Source: Scylla paramamosain
Taxonomy: Eukaryota > Arthropoda > Malacostraca > Decapoda > Portunidae
Reading direction: 5' to 3'
NCBI RefSeq assembly: GCF_035594125.1
Contig: NC_087180.1
Span: 14,274,115-14,338,114 of the forward strand
DNA: 64,000 bases
A program made the position numbers and the translations under genes. The notes under the pieces were generated by a model. It was not told the origin of the DNA. It saw only the letters and a program-made list of their open reading frames with translations, and did no database searches. Shown piece by piece: positions 24,285 through 36,043 of this stretch; positions within the stretch are counted from its first letter, which is position 1; the number at the start of each line of letters is the position of its first letter.

Positions 24285-24660
24285 TTAGGTCCAGCAAGTT
24301 AAAAATATGATTATTAGTTCACGCAAAATTCACACACAAGAAAAAAAAAAATTATTACAGATACGAAAAAAAAAAAAATAGACAATGCTAAATGCAAGAA
24401 AAAATTAGAGAGAAATATGACAAGTACTTCATGCGAAATTTCCGTAATGGATTAGTAATTAAAACGTAAATAATGGTAGATCCAAAAATACATAATTGAT
24501 AAGTAGTTAGAAAGTCAGGCAGGTCAAAAATATATATAAGCAACAAGTACCTCATTAGAAATTCATAAGAAAAATATAAATTATTACTAATAGAAAATAA
24601 ATAATGTCAAGTTGAAAAAAAAAATATTAGTAGTTCAGAATTTGTAGGAAAAAGACATAT
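24285..24660. repeat. Degenerate A-rich tandem array, about 110-118-bp unit
   Basis: An AGTACYTCAT-(G/A)(C/G)GAAATT-like core recurs near 24318, 24420, 24545 and 24628, each followed by AT-rich sequence with TAATTA/AATAAT words. Copies are badly diverged. Confidence 0.5.
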
Positions 24661-24842
24661 AGACTGATCACAGGTAAAGGACACGAGCGAGGGAGTTTAA
24701 TTCACGTTTCTCTCCTCCCTTCACTTTGCAGGATCGAAACACACTCTTGTTATCACTAGCTCATAGCAATAACCAAGTGCCTCTGTACCAGGACGTGACG
24801 CTGTGACGACGGTGACGAGTACAACACTTCTAGTACAAGGGT

Positions 24843-24880
24843 GTCTGTTGCATGTGCGTGCGTGCGTGCGTGCCTGTGTG
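24843..24880. repeat. GTGC tetranucleotide run
   Basis: Four GTGC units within CATGTGCGTGCGTGC..., then TGTGTGTGCGTG. Confidence 0.85.
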
Positions 24881-24992
24881 TGCGTGTTGTTATTGATGTT
24901 TGGTACACACACAGACCCACTTGGCAGGGCACGCACACGGTAATGGTGCACACACTGCTTTAAGTAACTGCCTTGGCCACTCAGTGACTCCC

Positions 24993-25645
<653 letters not shown>

Positions 25646-25720
25646 TGATTTAGTGAACCCGTTAACTTGACAAGAACTCACCGGTATCACCGTAAGCATC
25701 AACATCCCGACAGAGGCAAG

Positions 25721-25810
25721 ATGGCAGGCGTTCTGGGAACCTTCATGCGACACTCTCGGGCTCGCTCGGAGATGCAGCGACGCCGAGAGGCACTCAAGGC
25801 CGAGAGAGAA
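25721..25810 (+). CDS. First coding exon, 30 codons, unknown product
   Basis: The ATG sits in a good context (GGCAAGATGGC, A at -3 and G at +4). An in-frame TGA at 25646 marks the upstream limit. The frame stays open for exactly 30 codons and ends at GAA|GTAAGT, a consensus donor at 25811. The exon is much richer in GC and CpG than the DNA around it. The peptide begins MAGVLGTFMRHSRARS and continues with an Arg/Glu-rich stretch (MQRRREALKAERE) that looks helical. It joins in phase 0 to 26255-26330. I do not recognise the family. A chance coincidence of ATG, open frame and donor cannot be excluded. Confidence 0.5.
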
Positions 25811-26254
25811 GTAAGTGGCTGTCTCAAGAGAGGGGAGGAGTAGGTCACGAAAAAGCAGAGATGTGCTATCACACAATTTTGTTTGGGGAAGTCTGTGAAG
25901 CAAGGCGTTTTTCTTGCCTTCTCTTGGCGTGATTTTTTGTGTTTGTGGGTCAGTGGAATGGTGGGCTTTGCGTTTATTAATGTTTTTGTGGTGTGGTGGT
26001 GGTGGTAAGGGAGGCAGGACTGGCAGTATTAGTAGTAATAGTAGTAGGAATAATAGTAGTAGTAGTAGGAGGAAGAGAAGTGGTAATGGTAACAATAGTA
26101 ACAATAGGAAAAAATTTATTGCTATTTACTAGTAGTTATTCTTACGACTACTACTGTTACCACATCCACTGTCCCACTATCACCGCCACCACCACCACCA
26201 CTACCTCTACAACAGCTATGATCACAGTTATCATCACCACCATCATCATTACAG
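25811..26254 (+). other. Putative intron 1 with TAG, ACC and ATC repeats
   Basis: Starts GTAAGT and ends in a C/T-rich acceptor (CACCATCATCATTACAG). Contains an imperfect TAG tract (26024-26078) and ACC/ATC words (26180-26245), which supply the pyrimidines before the acceptor. Confidence 0.4.
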
Positions 26255-26330
26255 GCGAGGGGTCAGCGGTATAGGGCATTAGAGCAGCGATTTAAAGCCG
26301 GCCTCTCGCTTACCTCGCTTCACCTGCAAA
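26255..26330 (+). CDS. Second coding exon, 25 codons + 1 nt
   Basis: Preceded by ATCATTACAG and followed by GTAAGC at 26331. Entering in phase 0 from the exon ending at 25810, the frame is open throughout: ARGQRYRALEQRFKAG then LSLTSLHLQ. It continues the Arg/Glu-rich helical character of the first exon, which supports the join. If the 26331 donor is not used, the frame runs nine more codons to TAA at 26358, giving a 64-residue protein ending in a terminal exon. Product unknown. Confidence 0.42.
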
Positions 26331-26660
26331 GTAAGCAGAACACGTATTTGCCGAGTTAAGTATGCATTCGAGGAACTACTAAGGAAGACTTTTACGAGTT
26401 ACTTCGCTTTTCTCTCACCCTCCATTGTTTTCCTTCGTGGCACATTCTAACCTACTTGAATTTTTTTTTTTTTTTTTATTTCTTCCCACCTAAATGCGAG
26501 TTGTCCAGGTCAGGTTAAGTCAGGTCACCTTTGCCTAAATAATGTAATGAGTTTGGCATTTAAATTACAATACTTTATTTCATAGTGTAATAATTTTGAC
26601 ACTTTTTTTCAACAAATCTCTTAGGACACCACATGTGTAAACAGAAACAAAGACGATACA
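26331..26660. other. Spacer, possible intron 2 start
   Basis: Ordinary sequence with a poly-T run at 26461-26478 and CAGGT words at 26507-26526 (GTCAGGTTAAGTCAGGTCAC, a small direct repeat). Confidence 0.45.
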
Positions 26661-26900
26661 AAGGATCCAAAATATGAAAACTGAGACACAAAGAAAACAA
26701 AGAAAAGAGAAGAATAAAGAAGTGACACACACACATAAGGAAGAGAAAAAAAAAAAAAGAAGAGGCACAGAAAGCAGAGTTAGACAAAAGGAGAGTCCAG
26801 GCGAGAAGGGAGGGAGGGGAGGGCGGGGAAGAGGGATAAATCCGGAGGGAGAGGAGTGGAGGAGGAGGAGGAGGAGGAAGAGGAGGATGAGGAACAGAGG
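26661..26900. repeat. Purine-rich stretch with GGA units
   Basis: Nearly all A/G on +, with GGAGG units at about 26860-26893. - strand Pro/Ser/Leu frames come from it. Confidence 0.75.
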
Positions 26901-27044
26901 GGTGGAGGGTCTTGTGTTGTGTCGTAGTCTCGTCACGAGCGTCATTATGTCTCCTGATGCCCGGCAAACTATTACAACAGAGATTTTGTACTGAGCCCGC
27001 CATCCCTCACGCGGTCCGTCCAGATGGCGCCTTTCTGTCCACGG

Positions 27045-27048
27045 CTCT

Positions 27049-27133
<85 letters not shown>
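27045..27133. repeat. (TC)n microsatellite with two CC interruptions
   Basis: 89 bp with TCC slips near 27067 and 27118. It ends seven bases before a CAAG acceptor candidate, so it could act as a polypyrimidine tract. Confidence 0.97.
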
Positions 27134-27140
27134 GCTCAAG

Positions 27141-27296
27141 GTTATACAATCATTGAGTTTGTGAAAGTATTGCTACCAGTTCCTAATTTACCTAGTGCTA
27201 CTGACACGGAGGCGAGCACCGCACCAACGCAACACCTGACGCTACCACCGCACTCACACAAAACCTACCTTGGTTCATGCACCGGCGGGAAGACAG
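27141..27296 (+). CDS. Possible third coding exon, 51 codons
   Basis: The (TC)n tract followed by GCTCAAG gives an acceptor at 27140, and GACAG|GTGAGG gives a donor at 27297. Entered in phase 1, as required after 26330, the frame is open for the full 156 nt. It gives YTIIEFVKVLLPVPNLPS, then a Thr/Ser/Pro-rich part, and ends YLGSCTGGKT. Openness alone is weak evidence because the same frame is open through the microsatellite to the left. A shorter start at 27180 (TACCAG) is possible. Confidence 0.22.
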
Positions 27297-27333
27297 GTGA
27301 GGGAGGCAGCACGGCGCGATATGAAACCAGGTC

Positions 27334-27586
27334 ATGCGTGCTGCTTCGCCGGACCTGTTCACAACTGAGGGAAGAGCTGCGAGACGAGAAATGGTGTTGT
27401 GTTTTGGAAAGTTTGCCGTGACCTTGGTAGAAGTTCGGCAGCGGCGGCGGTGGCGGTGGCGGTGGCGGCGGTGGTGGTGGAGAGTGAGGAGGCGAAGTGA
27501 GGGGTGGGAAGGTAGGGACAGGAGGGGAGTCTTGACCTTTCCGCGGCGTGGCTCGGCAGGTGTAACGCCTTTCCGGCTTTCCACAG
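27334..27586 (+). promoter_or_regulatory. GC-rich CGG/GGT block ending in a donor-like site
   Basis: CGG/TGG units at 27441-27480 lie within a GC-rich, CpG-rich 250 bp that ends CCACAG|GTGAGT at 27586. Its open frame is Arg/Trp-rich and repeat-driven. It resembles a 5'UTR exon of a CpG promoter, but the donor-like site is also the first unit of the array that follows. Confidence 0.22.
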
Positions 27587-27990
27587 GTGAGTTTTAAAAG
27601 GACTCCAGGTGCGTGGGAACGAAGGTGTGTTCGTTTGTATGTTTTCGGTTATCTCCGGCTCATGTACTTATTCATTTGCATTGGACTTGATTAACACAGG
27701 TATTTTAAAAGAATGCAAGTGTGTAAGAACGAATTTATGTGTGTATTTATGTTCTCTACAGCTTACTTGCCTTCAGGGTATTTGTGAACTCATGTATAGA
27801 GTCATTCATCTGTGTTGATTTGTTTTACACAGGTGACTTTTAAAGAATTTTGGCTGTGTGTCTGTGTTCTGTGTATATTACCTGCCTGCGAGGTGATTAC
27901 TACCTACCTCATTGATATACTCACGGTTATTCGTTGATCTTACAAAGGTGCATGGGAGGGAAATTGCGCGAGTCTGTGTATTCTGTGTTC
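27582..27990. repeat. Tandem array, 113-133-bp unit, beginning CACAGGT
   Basis: CACAGGT(G/A) followed by TTTTAAAG-type sequence occurs at 27582, 27695 and 27828, with a weaker CAAAGGTGCA at 27943. Units share CGAA/GTGTGT and TTCATTTG/CATCTGTGTTGATTTG blocks. Confidence 0.8.
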
Positions 27991-28289
27991 TTTCTTACCT
28001 GTCTCCATAATGATCTTGGGATGAATTACCTTTGGGGTGGAATTACCTAAGCAACAGTATGGACGCCTCTAGCCCTTACTTGGCATGTCGACCGTTTTCT
28101 CTCGTCTTCATGGGGCTGTTGATTCTTCCTTAAAATGTGTTGTAATGTTCCTCCTGAAATTTGTCTAATGGTTTCCTGGTATTTAATGATTTTTTCCTCT
28201 TTTTTTTTTTCTGTTGATATGATTTGTTACGTAGTTCTTGATTCGTTTTCTCTATCATGGAAGTTTTTATTATCATTGCTATTATTGTA

Positions 28290-28341
28290 GTTGTTGTTGT
28301 CGTCGTCGTCGTCGTTGTTGTTGTTGTTGTTGTTGTTGTTA
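28290..28341. repeat. (TTG)n(TCG)n(TTG)n
   Basis: TTG units surround five TCG/CGT units. Lies upstream of the exon candidate at 28383. Confidence 0.93.
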
Positions 28342-28382
28342 TTTAACTTGTTTTTTTGGTCCTGTTCTTGTATTTGGTGCAG

Positions 28383-28438
28383 GTCTGCTTTTGGATTCCA
28401 AGGTTTATTTGCGATTACTACATGAGGCTCCAATGTAA
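28383..28438 (+). CDS. Possible terminal exon, 17 codons + stop
   Basis: A T-rich tract ending TCTTGTATTTGGTGCAG gives an acceptor at 28382. In phase 1, matching the exit phase of 27141-27296, it reads LLLDSKVYLRLLHEAPM and stops at 28436-28438. AATAAA occurs at about 28662. The chain of phase matches is suggestive, but each step is weak. Confidence 0.13.
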
Positions 28439-28477
28439 ATGCGGCACCTCGATTCCGTAGACTTTTGTAAAAATTTT

Positions 28478-28479
<2 letters not shown>

Positions 28480-28508
<29 letters not shown>
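28480..28508. repeat. (TAC)n microsatellite
   Basis: About 29 bp of CTA/TAC units followed by CCGACCACCAC. Confidence 0.9.
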
Positions 28509-28509
<1 letters not shown>

Positions 28510-28868
28510 CGACCACCACTATGAATCACGAACACCGGCATCATGATCACTAACTAGCAGTCACCATCACTGCCTGTCTTCCCGCCATAACTAAGAGGAA
28601 GCAATGACGAAACAAACATTAAATGCAACAAGAAAAAAAAGACAAAGTAGGAAATCAAAAACAATAAAGATAGAGGAAAAACTTTTATCATACCAGACAT
28701 AGTTGTTTACAAATAATCAAAACCCGTCACTCCTTAAACTCTCCTCAAAAAAAACAAAAACAAAAAAAATGGAGCAGAATAGAGTGAAACATTGATCAAT
28801 ACATTAACTTGCGTCGAATATAATAACTGTAACCAATAAAACCAATCTGCAGCGCGTGCGGAGGCGAG
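28509..28868. other. A-rich spacer
   Basis: A-rich sequence with AATAAA at about 28662 and poly-A runs at 28746-28769. Nothing else is recognised. Confidence 0.4.
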
Positions 28869-28912
28869 GCAGTGGCAGCAGCAGCGGCAGCAACAGCAGC
28901 AGCAGCATCCTC
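28869..28912. repeat. Imperfect (CAG)n tract
   Basis: CAG/CGG/CAA units. On + they could encode Ala, Gln or Ser depending on frame; a 90-codon frame (28872-29144) runs from it into (GT)n and is not supported. Confidence 0.85.
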
Positions 28913-29064
28913 GCTTCAGGAATTGCCTGACGAAGGAGACATCAACTTTACATCGATTTGTGCGACCCACCAGCCAGGGTTGCCTCGTGCCCCTGGTGAA
29001 CACGACGGGGGGAAGGCTGGCGTCCTGGTGAACCTCTTTGTAGCCTGCTGTTCGGATGGCAGGC

Positions 29065-29085
29065 TGTGTGTGTGTGTGTGTGTGT

Positions 29086-29142
<57 letters not shown>
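29065..29142. repeat. (GT)n microsatellite
   Basis: About 78 bp with one GGTG slip near 29086. Confidence 0.97.
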
Positions 29143-29144
<2 letters not shown>

Positions 29145-29255
29145 GTTCCAGCCCACCTGTATAATCCATCCCGTGCGGCCTAGACACTATTTTATCCCCG
29201 GCTGAATTCTGCGTCCATTTATTTTGCGTCAGTCTGGGCGGTGAGGCTGCGGTCT

Positions 29256-29310
29256 CCCACTCGCGCCGCCTCCAGGGTGATATGAGGCATAATTAGCGGC
29301 GTCGAGTGGG
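29256..29310. repeat. GC-rich inverted repeat (stem-loop)
   Basis: CCCACTCGCGCCGC (29256-29269) and GCGGCGTCGAGTGGG (29296-29310) are reverse complements apart from one bulged base, with a 26-bp loop. It sits in a CpG-rich 200 bp. Confidence 0.7.
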
Positions 29311-29399
29311 CGGAAGGCGAGAAGGAGTGACTGCCGTGTCTTTGTGGTGATCGGCCGCCCCACTCGTGCAGCACCTGACGCGGCAACACAAAAAAGAGG

Positions 29400-30399
29400 G
29401 GAAAATTTAAAAGAGTGTTTTCAGGGAAGTAATCCTTGAATGTACGTAGATTTCAAGAGGAAGGAAGGAAAGGATTTTTGGAGCTTGAGGAAGACGAAGG
29501 AGGGAAAGATAATGTCTGACAAGGGAGGAGGAAGAGGATGTCAGATTTACCACTAAGCTGTAGTTTATTTGCACCTGATCCCGAGCTCACCTGGTGAATG
29601 GAATTTACATGAATGCTGATTATTAAAGTAAGCATCGCTCACGCTATACCTTCACTTCACGGACACGGCAGGTGAGTGACGTGTGCTGTGAAAAAATAAA
29701 GAGAAAACGCAAAATATCTTTCATTCAACATGCCTCATACATATCGCAGCGGAAGATAACAGACGCAGCTGAAAGGATACCAAAAGAAAAGAAAATCACC
29801 GGGAAAGAGAGAGAAAAAAAGAAGAAAAAAACAGAAGAAACTCATGATCCAAAAATGACTGCAAATCTGGGTCGGCAAAATAAGAGGGTGGGAAAAAAAT
29901 TATAGAAATGCAGCGTTAATGGAAACAAATAAGAACGTACCGTGGGAGATTGTAGGGCACGGCTTCATCCCTTTTGGTTTTAAGTCTCCGCCAAAGGGCT
30001 TCACGGATCATTAGGTTAGGCGATTAGCGGGAAGGGGAAGGATATTGTGAAGGATTTCCCCGTGTACTCACAGCTGCCAAATGTTGAAGACGCAGGATGG
30101 GAGAGAAGGAGAAAGGGAGAAGGAGAGAGGACAGGTACCAACGGAAGGAAGGAAGGAAGTAGGGACAAAATGAGAAGAGGAAGAACCAAATGACGGAATG
30201 AGAGAGAGAGAGAGAGAGAGAAAAGGAAGAGGAGGAGCGGAAGCGTCAGGGGAAAGGAGGATGTAAGTGAGAGACAAGGAAAGAGAGAAAGACGAGGGAG
30301 AGAGCAAATGGAGGGAGAGGGGAGAGAAGGGGAATCGTTTCTGAGAACTGCCCTATTCATCAGTCACTTTGCTTCTGCGAGCCGCTAGTGTATTCAATG

Positions 30400-30400
<1 letters not shown>
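29400..30400. other. Purine-rich and A-rich stretch, no supported gene
   Basis: A Lys/Arg-rich frame (29672-29905) follows CAG|GTGAGTGACG at 29671 but is A-run driven. From 30080 to 30320 the + strand is mostly A/G, with short GA and GGAA runs (30203-30220, 30143-30160). Confidence 0.45.
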
Positions 30401-30401
<1 letters not shown>

Positions 30402-30455
<54 letters not shown>

Positions 30456-30457
30456 TA

Positions 30458-30541
<84 letters not shown>
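30402..30541. repeat. (GA)n microsatellite with interruptions
   Basis: 140 bp in all, with GG, GTAA and GGA breaks near 30441, 30455 and 30469. The last 70 bp are pure. Confidence 0.97.
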
Positions 30542-30544
<3 letters not shown>

Positions 30545-30743
30545 AAATCCGTGATCTCTCTGTCAGTGATCGTGAAAAGGAACAGCACTAATTAAAAGTT
30601 TGGTTAGGATTGCAATTTTTTCTTCCCGTCGCTTTCATCGGCTTTGTTTTCCTTTTCTAATCCTCAATCAACTGATGAAAATAAATATACGGCGCTGCTC
30701 TTTTTTTACTGACGAGCGTTGCGAAAAAGCGAAAGGGCAACAC

Positions 30744-30744
<1 letters not shown>

Positions 30745-30795
<51 letters not shown>
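30745..30795. repeat. (GA)n microsatellite
   Basis: 51 bp, pure. Confidence 0.97.
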
Positions 30796-30796
<1 letters not shown>

Positions 30797-30844
30797 GAAG
30801 GTTGGTGAGGGAGGGAAAGAGGAAAGCAATATTGGTTCACTGTA

Positions 30845-30847
<3 letters not shown>

Positions 30848-30908
<61 letters not shown>

Positions 30909-30915
30909 TGTGTGT
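30848..30915. repeat. (TG)n microsatellite
   Basis: About 68 bp with one TTTG break near 30905. Confidence 0.97.
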
Positions 30916-30972
30916 TAGCGTGTCATCCACAACCGCAGTGCCTCGCCTGCCCCTTCTCATTACCGCACCTGT

Positions 30973-31480
<508 letters not shown>

Positions 31481-32960
31481 CCACAGAGATGATTAGGCGT
31501 GGTGTCATGGCTGTTTTATTCCGCTGATGAAGCAGAATCTTTGTTTAAATTTCTCGCTAGCGTCATACGAACGTCCTGAAAACACCATAGCTTCCACTAG
31601 AGGGTGTTTACAAGCAGTTGGTGTTAAGACGCTGAAAGATTTAGGAATGCAGTAACTGTTTCCCATTATTGCTGTACCTAATCTTCCTCACCTGCCCCAA
31701 GTCAATACCTGCACAGCACTTCCTGGTTTCTTCGCCTGCACTCCGGACCTGCATCACGTGAGTTCGTAGAATGCTGGCTGCAGTGGATCACGTCCTATAA
31801 ATTGAGGCGGATGTCAAGATAAAGCAAGTAATTGGTGGAGTAAAAGAAGTGATGTATGCACGGAAACTACAGGGGTATTAAGAATATGAAGAAGATATAA
31901 AGGATTACCTCGTGTATCGCCGCTTATGGCCCGCGCTTTCCTTTCCCTTATCTGATGAGGAACGAGAGATTTATCGCGGAAGAACAAGGTCTGTGATATT
32001 ACGCAGAGGTCAAGGATACCAAGCTTAGGTCACTTAGGAATGTATTTTGGTCTTTTTTTTTTATTAATATTTTTTGCGCGCGTGATCCTGTACCTATCTC
32101 TCTATTTTTCCCTTTGTGTTTTGTTGTTTATTAATTTATTCGCTTATTTTCTCTCTTTTCCTCTCCTCTCATATCTTATGTGAAAGAGAATAAACGAGAA
32201 CGCGGCACGAAAATTTAGCGTGGGAGTTGATGTTTGAGGTTTGTTGATGTTGTTGTTTGTTTGTTGTACTTATGAAACCTTCTTGGCGAAATCTTAAAAT
32301 ACCTTCTTTTACGTGTACTATTTTTTTTTTTTTTTTCCTCGTGATTTTTCCTTAGCTTTTCAAGTAGACGATTGTGCTATGAAGTTTAAAAGTGTTTCTG
32401 AAATCTTGCGTGTAAAATGACAAAGCACACTATGTCCTACGTTTTTTCTTCTTTTCCCGTCTTCTTTTCATCCTACAATTTAACTTTTCCAAGGGGTGAC
32501 TGTTGCTTCGTCCCATGTTTTGTCTTATCTTTCACATTTTCAAGATAAGGGATCATATCTTACACATAACTAAACAGAATACATAATCAGTGCAAAGCCT
32601 TTATATTGATAGACATTTCTCCCTTGAAACTCACACCTAAACCTGTCTTCACCTGACTCACAGAAAAATAAAACAAAGAAGCATAATTTAATAAACAACA
32701 CCTGGTCTAATAACTATATCCACAGGTGACTATGGCGTGAGTGCAGCCGATCAGTTTACCTCACTTTACGAATACTTCACAAATTTCACACTAATCGGGC
32801 AACCTTATCCGTAATATCGCCTAATAACTTCATCATAATGGCCGTAACTTGTCCGAGAGGGAAGTTAAGGCGCGATGGTGTATGGTGTACTTAGGGCGTA
32901 AGGAGGAGAGTGAATAAAAGAAGAGGCGAGGGGAGCGGCTTCGGGTTGTCTGTGTAAATG
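31481..32960. other. Longest stretch without long microsatellites, no supported gene
   Basis: About 1.5 kb of ordinary AT-leaning sequence with poly-T runs (32051-32060, 32322-32336). I checked both strands for exon-like frames with good splice sites and for tRNA boxes and found none to report. Confidence 0.45.
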
Positions 32961-33370
32961 ATATAAGGTGGTACAGTGTTCCTTCGTTACTTCATGCCTC
33001 TTTTTTTTCTTATTATTATTTTTATCCTTTGTTATTTACTTTCTATCTCTTTCTTATTTTTTTTCCTTAATTTCTTCCTTCGTTGTTTTTTTTCTGTCTT
33101 TTTTTCGTTCTTTTTTTGTTTTGTTCTTCTTTTCTTATGTTCGTCTTCCCTCATTTTTTTCTTTCTTGCGTATTTTTTCCCGCCTTTCCTTCATTATCTT
33201 TTATTCCTTTTTCTCTCTGTCAGCCTTCAGTTTCTTCTTCTGCATCATTATTTATTGTTTTATTAACTAGTGCTTTTTCTTCCCCCTTTCCTTCACTTTT
33301 TCCTTTCCTTCTTCCTTCCTTCCTTTCTTCCTTCCTTCCTCTTCCTCCCCTCCTTTCCTTCTTTCGATGT
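32961..33370. repeat. T/C-rich block with TTCC units
   Basis: Phe/Leu/Ser-rich frames in three phases reflect a poly-T/TTCC composition; TTCC runs lie at about 33306-33345. Confidence 0.7.
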
Positions 33371-33606
33371 TAACCAAGAAAACGAAGAGTGAAAACACCT
33401 GTGAAAAATACGTAATTACTCATATATTTACACCAGTGACAAAGGCAGTGATTAATAACGTGGACAAACAAAGAATCCATAACGTGATAAAGTAAATGAA
33501 ACCGTCAACAGAATCCCCGATAAAATTAGAAATAGCAAGAATATAATAACAAATAAGAAAACAAAGAAGAAACCAAAAAAAAAAAAAAAAGATGTGCAAG
33601 TATATG

Positions 33607-33609
<3 letters not shown>

Positions 33610-33663
<54 letters not shown>
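33610..33663. repeat. (CA)n microsatellite
   Basis: About 54 bp, pure, preceded by an A-run at 33576-33590. Confidence 0.97.
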
Positions 33664-33666
<3 letters not shown>

Positions 33667-34058
33667 TAAATGGAAACACTAATGGGAACGTGAATGGAAA
33701 TGAATCTCGGGGAAATCGAAAATGCAGACACGAAAAGACGAATAAGTGAATGAACAATACCTGGCGACACTCAGGGTGCCACCAATATCAACACGTCTGC
33801 AGGTGTCAGCGCCGCAGACAAAGGAATGGACAAGCGAGCACACGCAAATACGAGGATTCTGGCGGAAAAATAGCTGAAATACACCAGTAATTGAGGTTAG
33901 ATTGATATAGGGACACTGAAAAGTACAAGGGGATGGATGAAAAGTTGAGTTTCAGTACAGGTGTTTAAGAAAGGTGAGAAGCAGAAGGGCGATGAAGGAG
34001 AGGGAACAGTGTCTTGGAAAACTCCCACACTACTTCTCTGCTGACAGCCTTCACTTGT

Positions 34059-34157
34059 TCCTCCTCCTCCTCCTCCTCCTCCTCCTCCTCCCTCCTCCTC
34101 CTCCTCCTCCTCCTCCTCCTCCTCCTCCTCCTCCTCCTTCTCCTCCTCCTCCTCCTC
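34059..34157. repeat. (TCC)n microsatellite
   Basis: 99 bp with one CCC slip near 34090 and one TTC near 34138. Confidence 0.97.
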
Positions 34158-34289
34158 TGTGATAAGAGTAGTAATAATAATTATGTTAGTAGTAACGGTA
34201 GAAAGAATAATAACAGAAGAGGAAGAAAAGAAAGAAATGAAGCATAGTATACGTGGTTGTAAATAATGATAAGAGAGTGAGGAAGGAAG

Positions 34290-34480
34290 GAGGGAAGGAA
34301 GAGAAGAATGATCAAAGTACTTCTTATAAGGCTGTTTTTTTTTTCTTATTGTAATGCTGTTTTTTTTATGTTGCTTTTTTATGGTTTTAATGTTTTTTTT
34401 TTTATAATAACAGAAGAGAAGGAAGGAAGAGAAGGATGACAGAAGTACTTATTACAATCCTGTTTTTTTTTTTTTTCTAA
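34290..34480. repeat. Two-copy tandem duplication, 128-bp period
   Basis: GGAAGGAAGAGAAG(A/G)ATGA followed by AGTACTT(C/A)TTA and a CTG-poly-T run occurs at 34293 and 34421. Confidence 0.85.
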
Positions 34481-34789
34481 TATGGTTACGAAAGGATTTG
34501 AAATGTCACGTGCCTATTTTTAGTTAGGGAAGTCGTGTCATGTGCAGAGTAGTCAACCATCGTTCTTGTTGACCTCTTCCTCCACCACTACCATGACCAC
34601 CACCACCACTACCATCAGTCATAACATTACCTTCACTGCATATGACCAGACCACAATTGCGTGACGGACAAATGGAGACAAACAGCCCCGTTCCAGGCCC
34701 CCGCACACCACCCTGTACTTGCAGCTCGGCGCCTCCAACTCTCGTGCCTGGCCGCGTGTCTTGACCATCAACTAATTATGTCGTGCCTC

Positions 34790-35225
34790 AGATCCATTAA
34801 CACAGGGAATGTAACACGTTGGCTTTCTATAAATTCATTCACTGTGTGACCATGGGAGAAAATACCATGCTTTTTTTTTTTTTTTTAGTCACGCCTTTTT
34901 TTTCTCTCTCTCTCTCTAAATTAGTTATTGCTATTACAAGTTACACAGGTGAAGTAACACGTGGGCTGGCTTTAAACTCATTACCTGGCCGTGCGGGAAA
35001 AATAATACTTGGTTTCTTGTAAAATTGTTCCTTGCGCCGTTTCTCTTGAAAATTACTTATTACCCTTATTACGAGTTACACAAGAAATGTAGCACGTGGG
35101 CTTGCTGTAAATTCATTCACTGCCTGGTTCTGGGAGGAAAATATTTCATGTATCCTTTTGAAATTGCTAAGTACTCTTGTTTCTTTTCAAAATTACTTTT
35201 TATTCTTCTTATATATATATATTGC
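34790..35225. repeat. Three-copy tandem array, 135-143-bp unit
   Basis: The core GTAACACGTGGGCTGGCT followed by AAA(T/C)TCATT(C/A)(A/C)C lies at 34811, 34954 and 35089. Copies also share ACAAGTTACACAGG to the left and a T-rich segment to the right. Confidence 0.87.
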
Positions 35226-35291
35226 TTTTGGTTTACTTTATATCTCAAAATTACCCGCATCACAGCTCATTATATGGCGATTTTAGTTCTA

Positions 35292-35394
<103 letters not shown>

Positions 35395-35764
35395 GATCTT
35401 CCATACAAAAAATCTTCTATACAAAAATACTGCGGTTGGCTTTATTTTTAAAAATTTCCTTAACTTTATCACTCGGTCTTTCAATTTACGTAATTTTATA
35501 CAAAACAGTAACACACTTTTTGAGAAAGTACAAAATTATTATATTGTTAGTTAAACATTTTTGACATTTTTGCTCCTATGTTTACATTTACCTTACTTTT
35601 ATTACATTAAATTTCTATTTGTGTATTTCTTCACCAAACTGTCGTTGTTTTCTAATATCACTCAGAACAGTAATTAAATTTTATGCCTTTTACATTTTTC
35701 TCCTTAATTGCTTAACGAAACAGCACAAGGGAAGAAAATGCAATAATGAAAGAGGGGGAAATTC

Positions 35765-35766
<2 letters not shown>
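35395..35766. other. AT-rich spacer
   Basis: AT-rich; CATACAAAAAATCTT and CTATACAAAAATACT form a small direct repeat at 35402-35431. No gene signal. Confidence 0.45.
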
Positions 35767-35848
<82 letters not shown>

Positions 35849-35956
35849 CCAGGATCACTTCAGGTATCTGAGGTGACGAGACGCAGGTGACATGATGCTC
35901 TTCTTTTCGTTACCTGTCACGTTACCTGTTAGTGGTCGTGAGAGAGGTATTGATTG

Positions 35957-36041
<85 letters not shown>
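35767..36041. repeat. (GA)n / (TC)n inverted pair, 112-bp spacer
   Basis: Pure GA 35767-35845 and pure TC 35958-36041. The spacer contains two CAGGT-type words and a GTTACCTGT(C/T)A direct repeat. Confidence 0.97.

Positions 36042-36043
<2 letters not shown>

Noticed and set aside
27420..27586. Coding exon AAGTTCGGCAG...CCACAG|GTGAGT in phase 1
   Set aside because: Open, but almost all Arg and Trp from CGG/TGG repeats; its donor is shared with the first unit of a tandem array.
29669..29905. Frame MSDVCCEKIKRKRK after a CAG|GTGAGT-like site
   Set aside because: Lys/Arg content comes from A-runs; the ATG lies inside what would be an intron if the donor were real.
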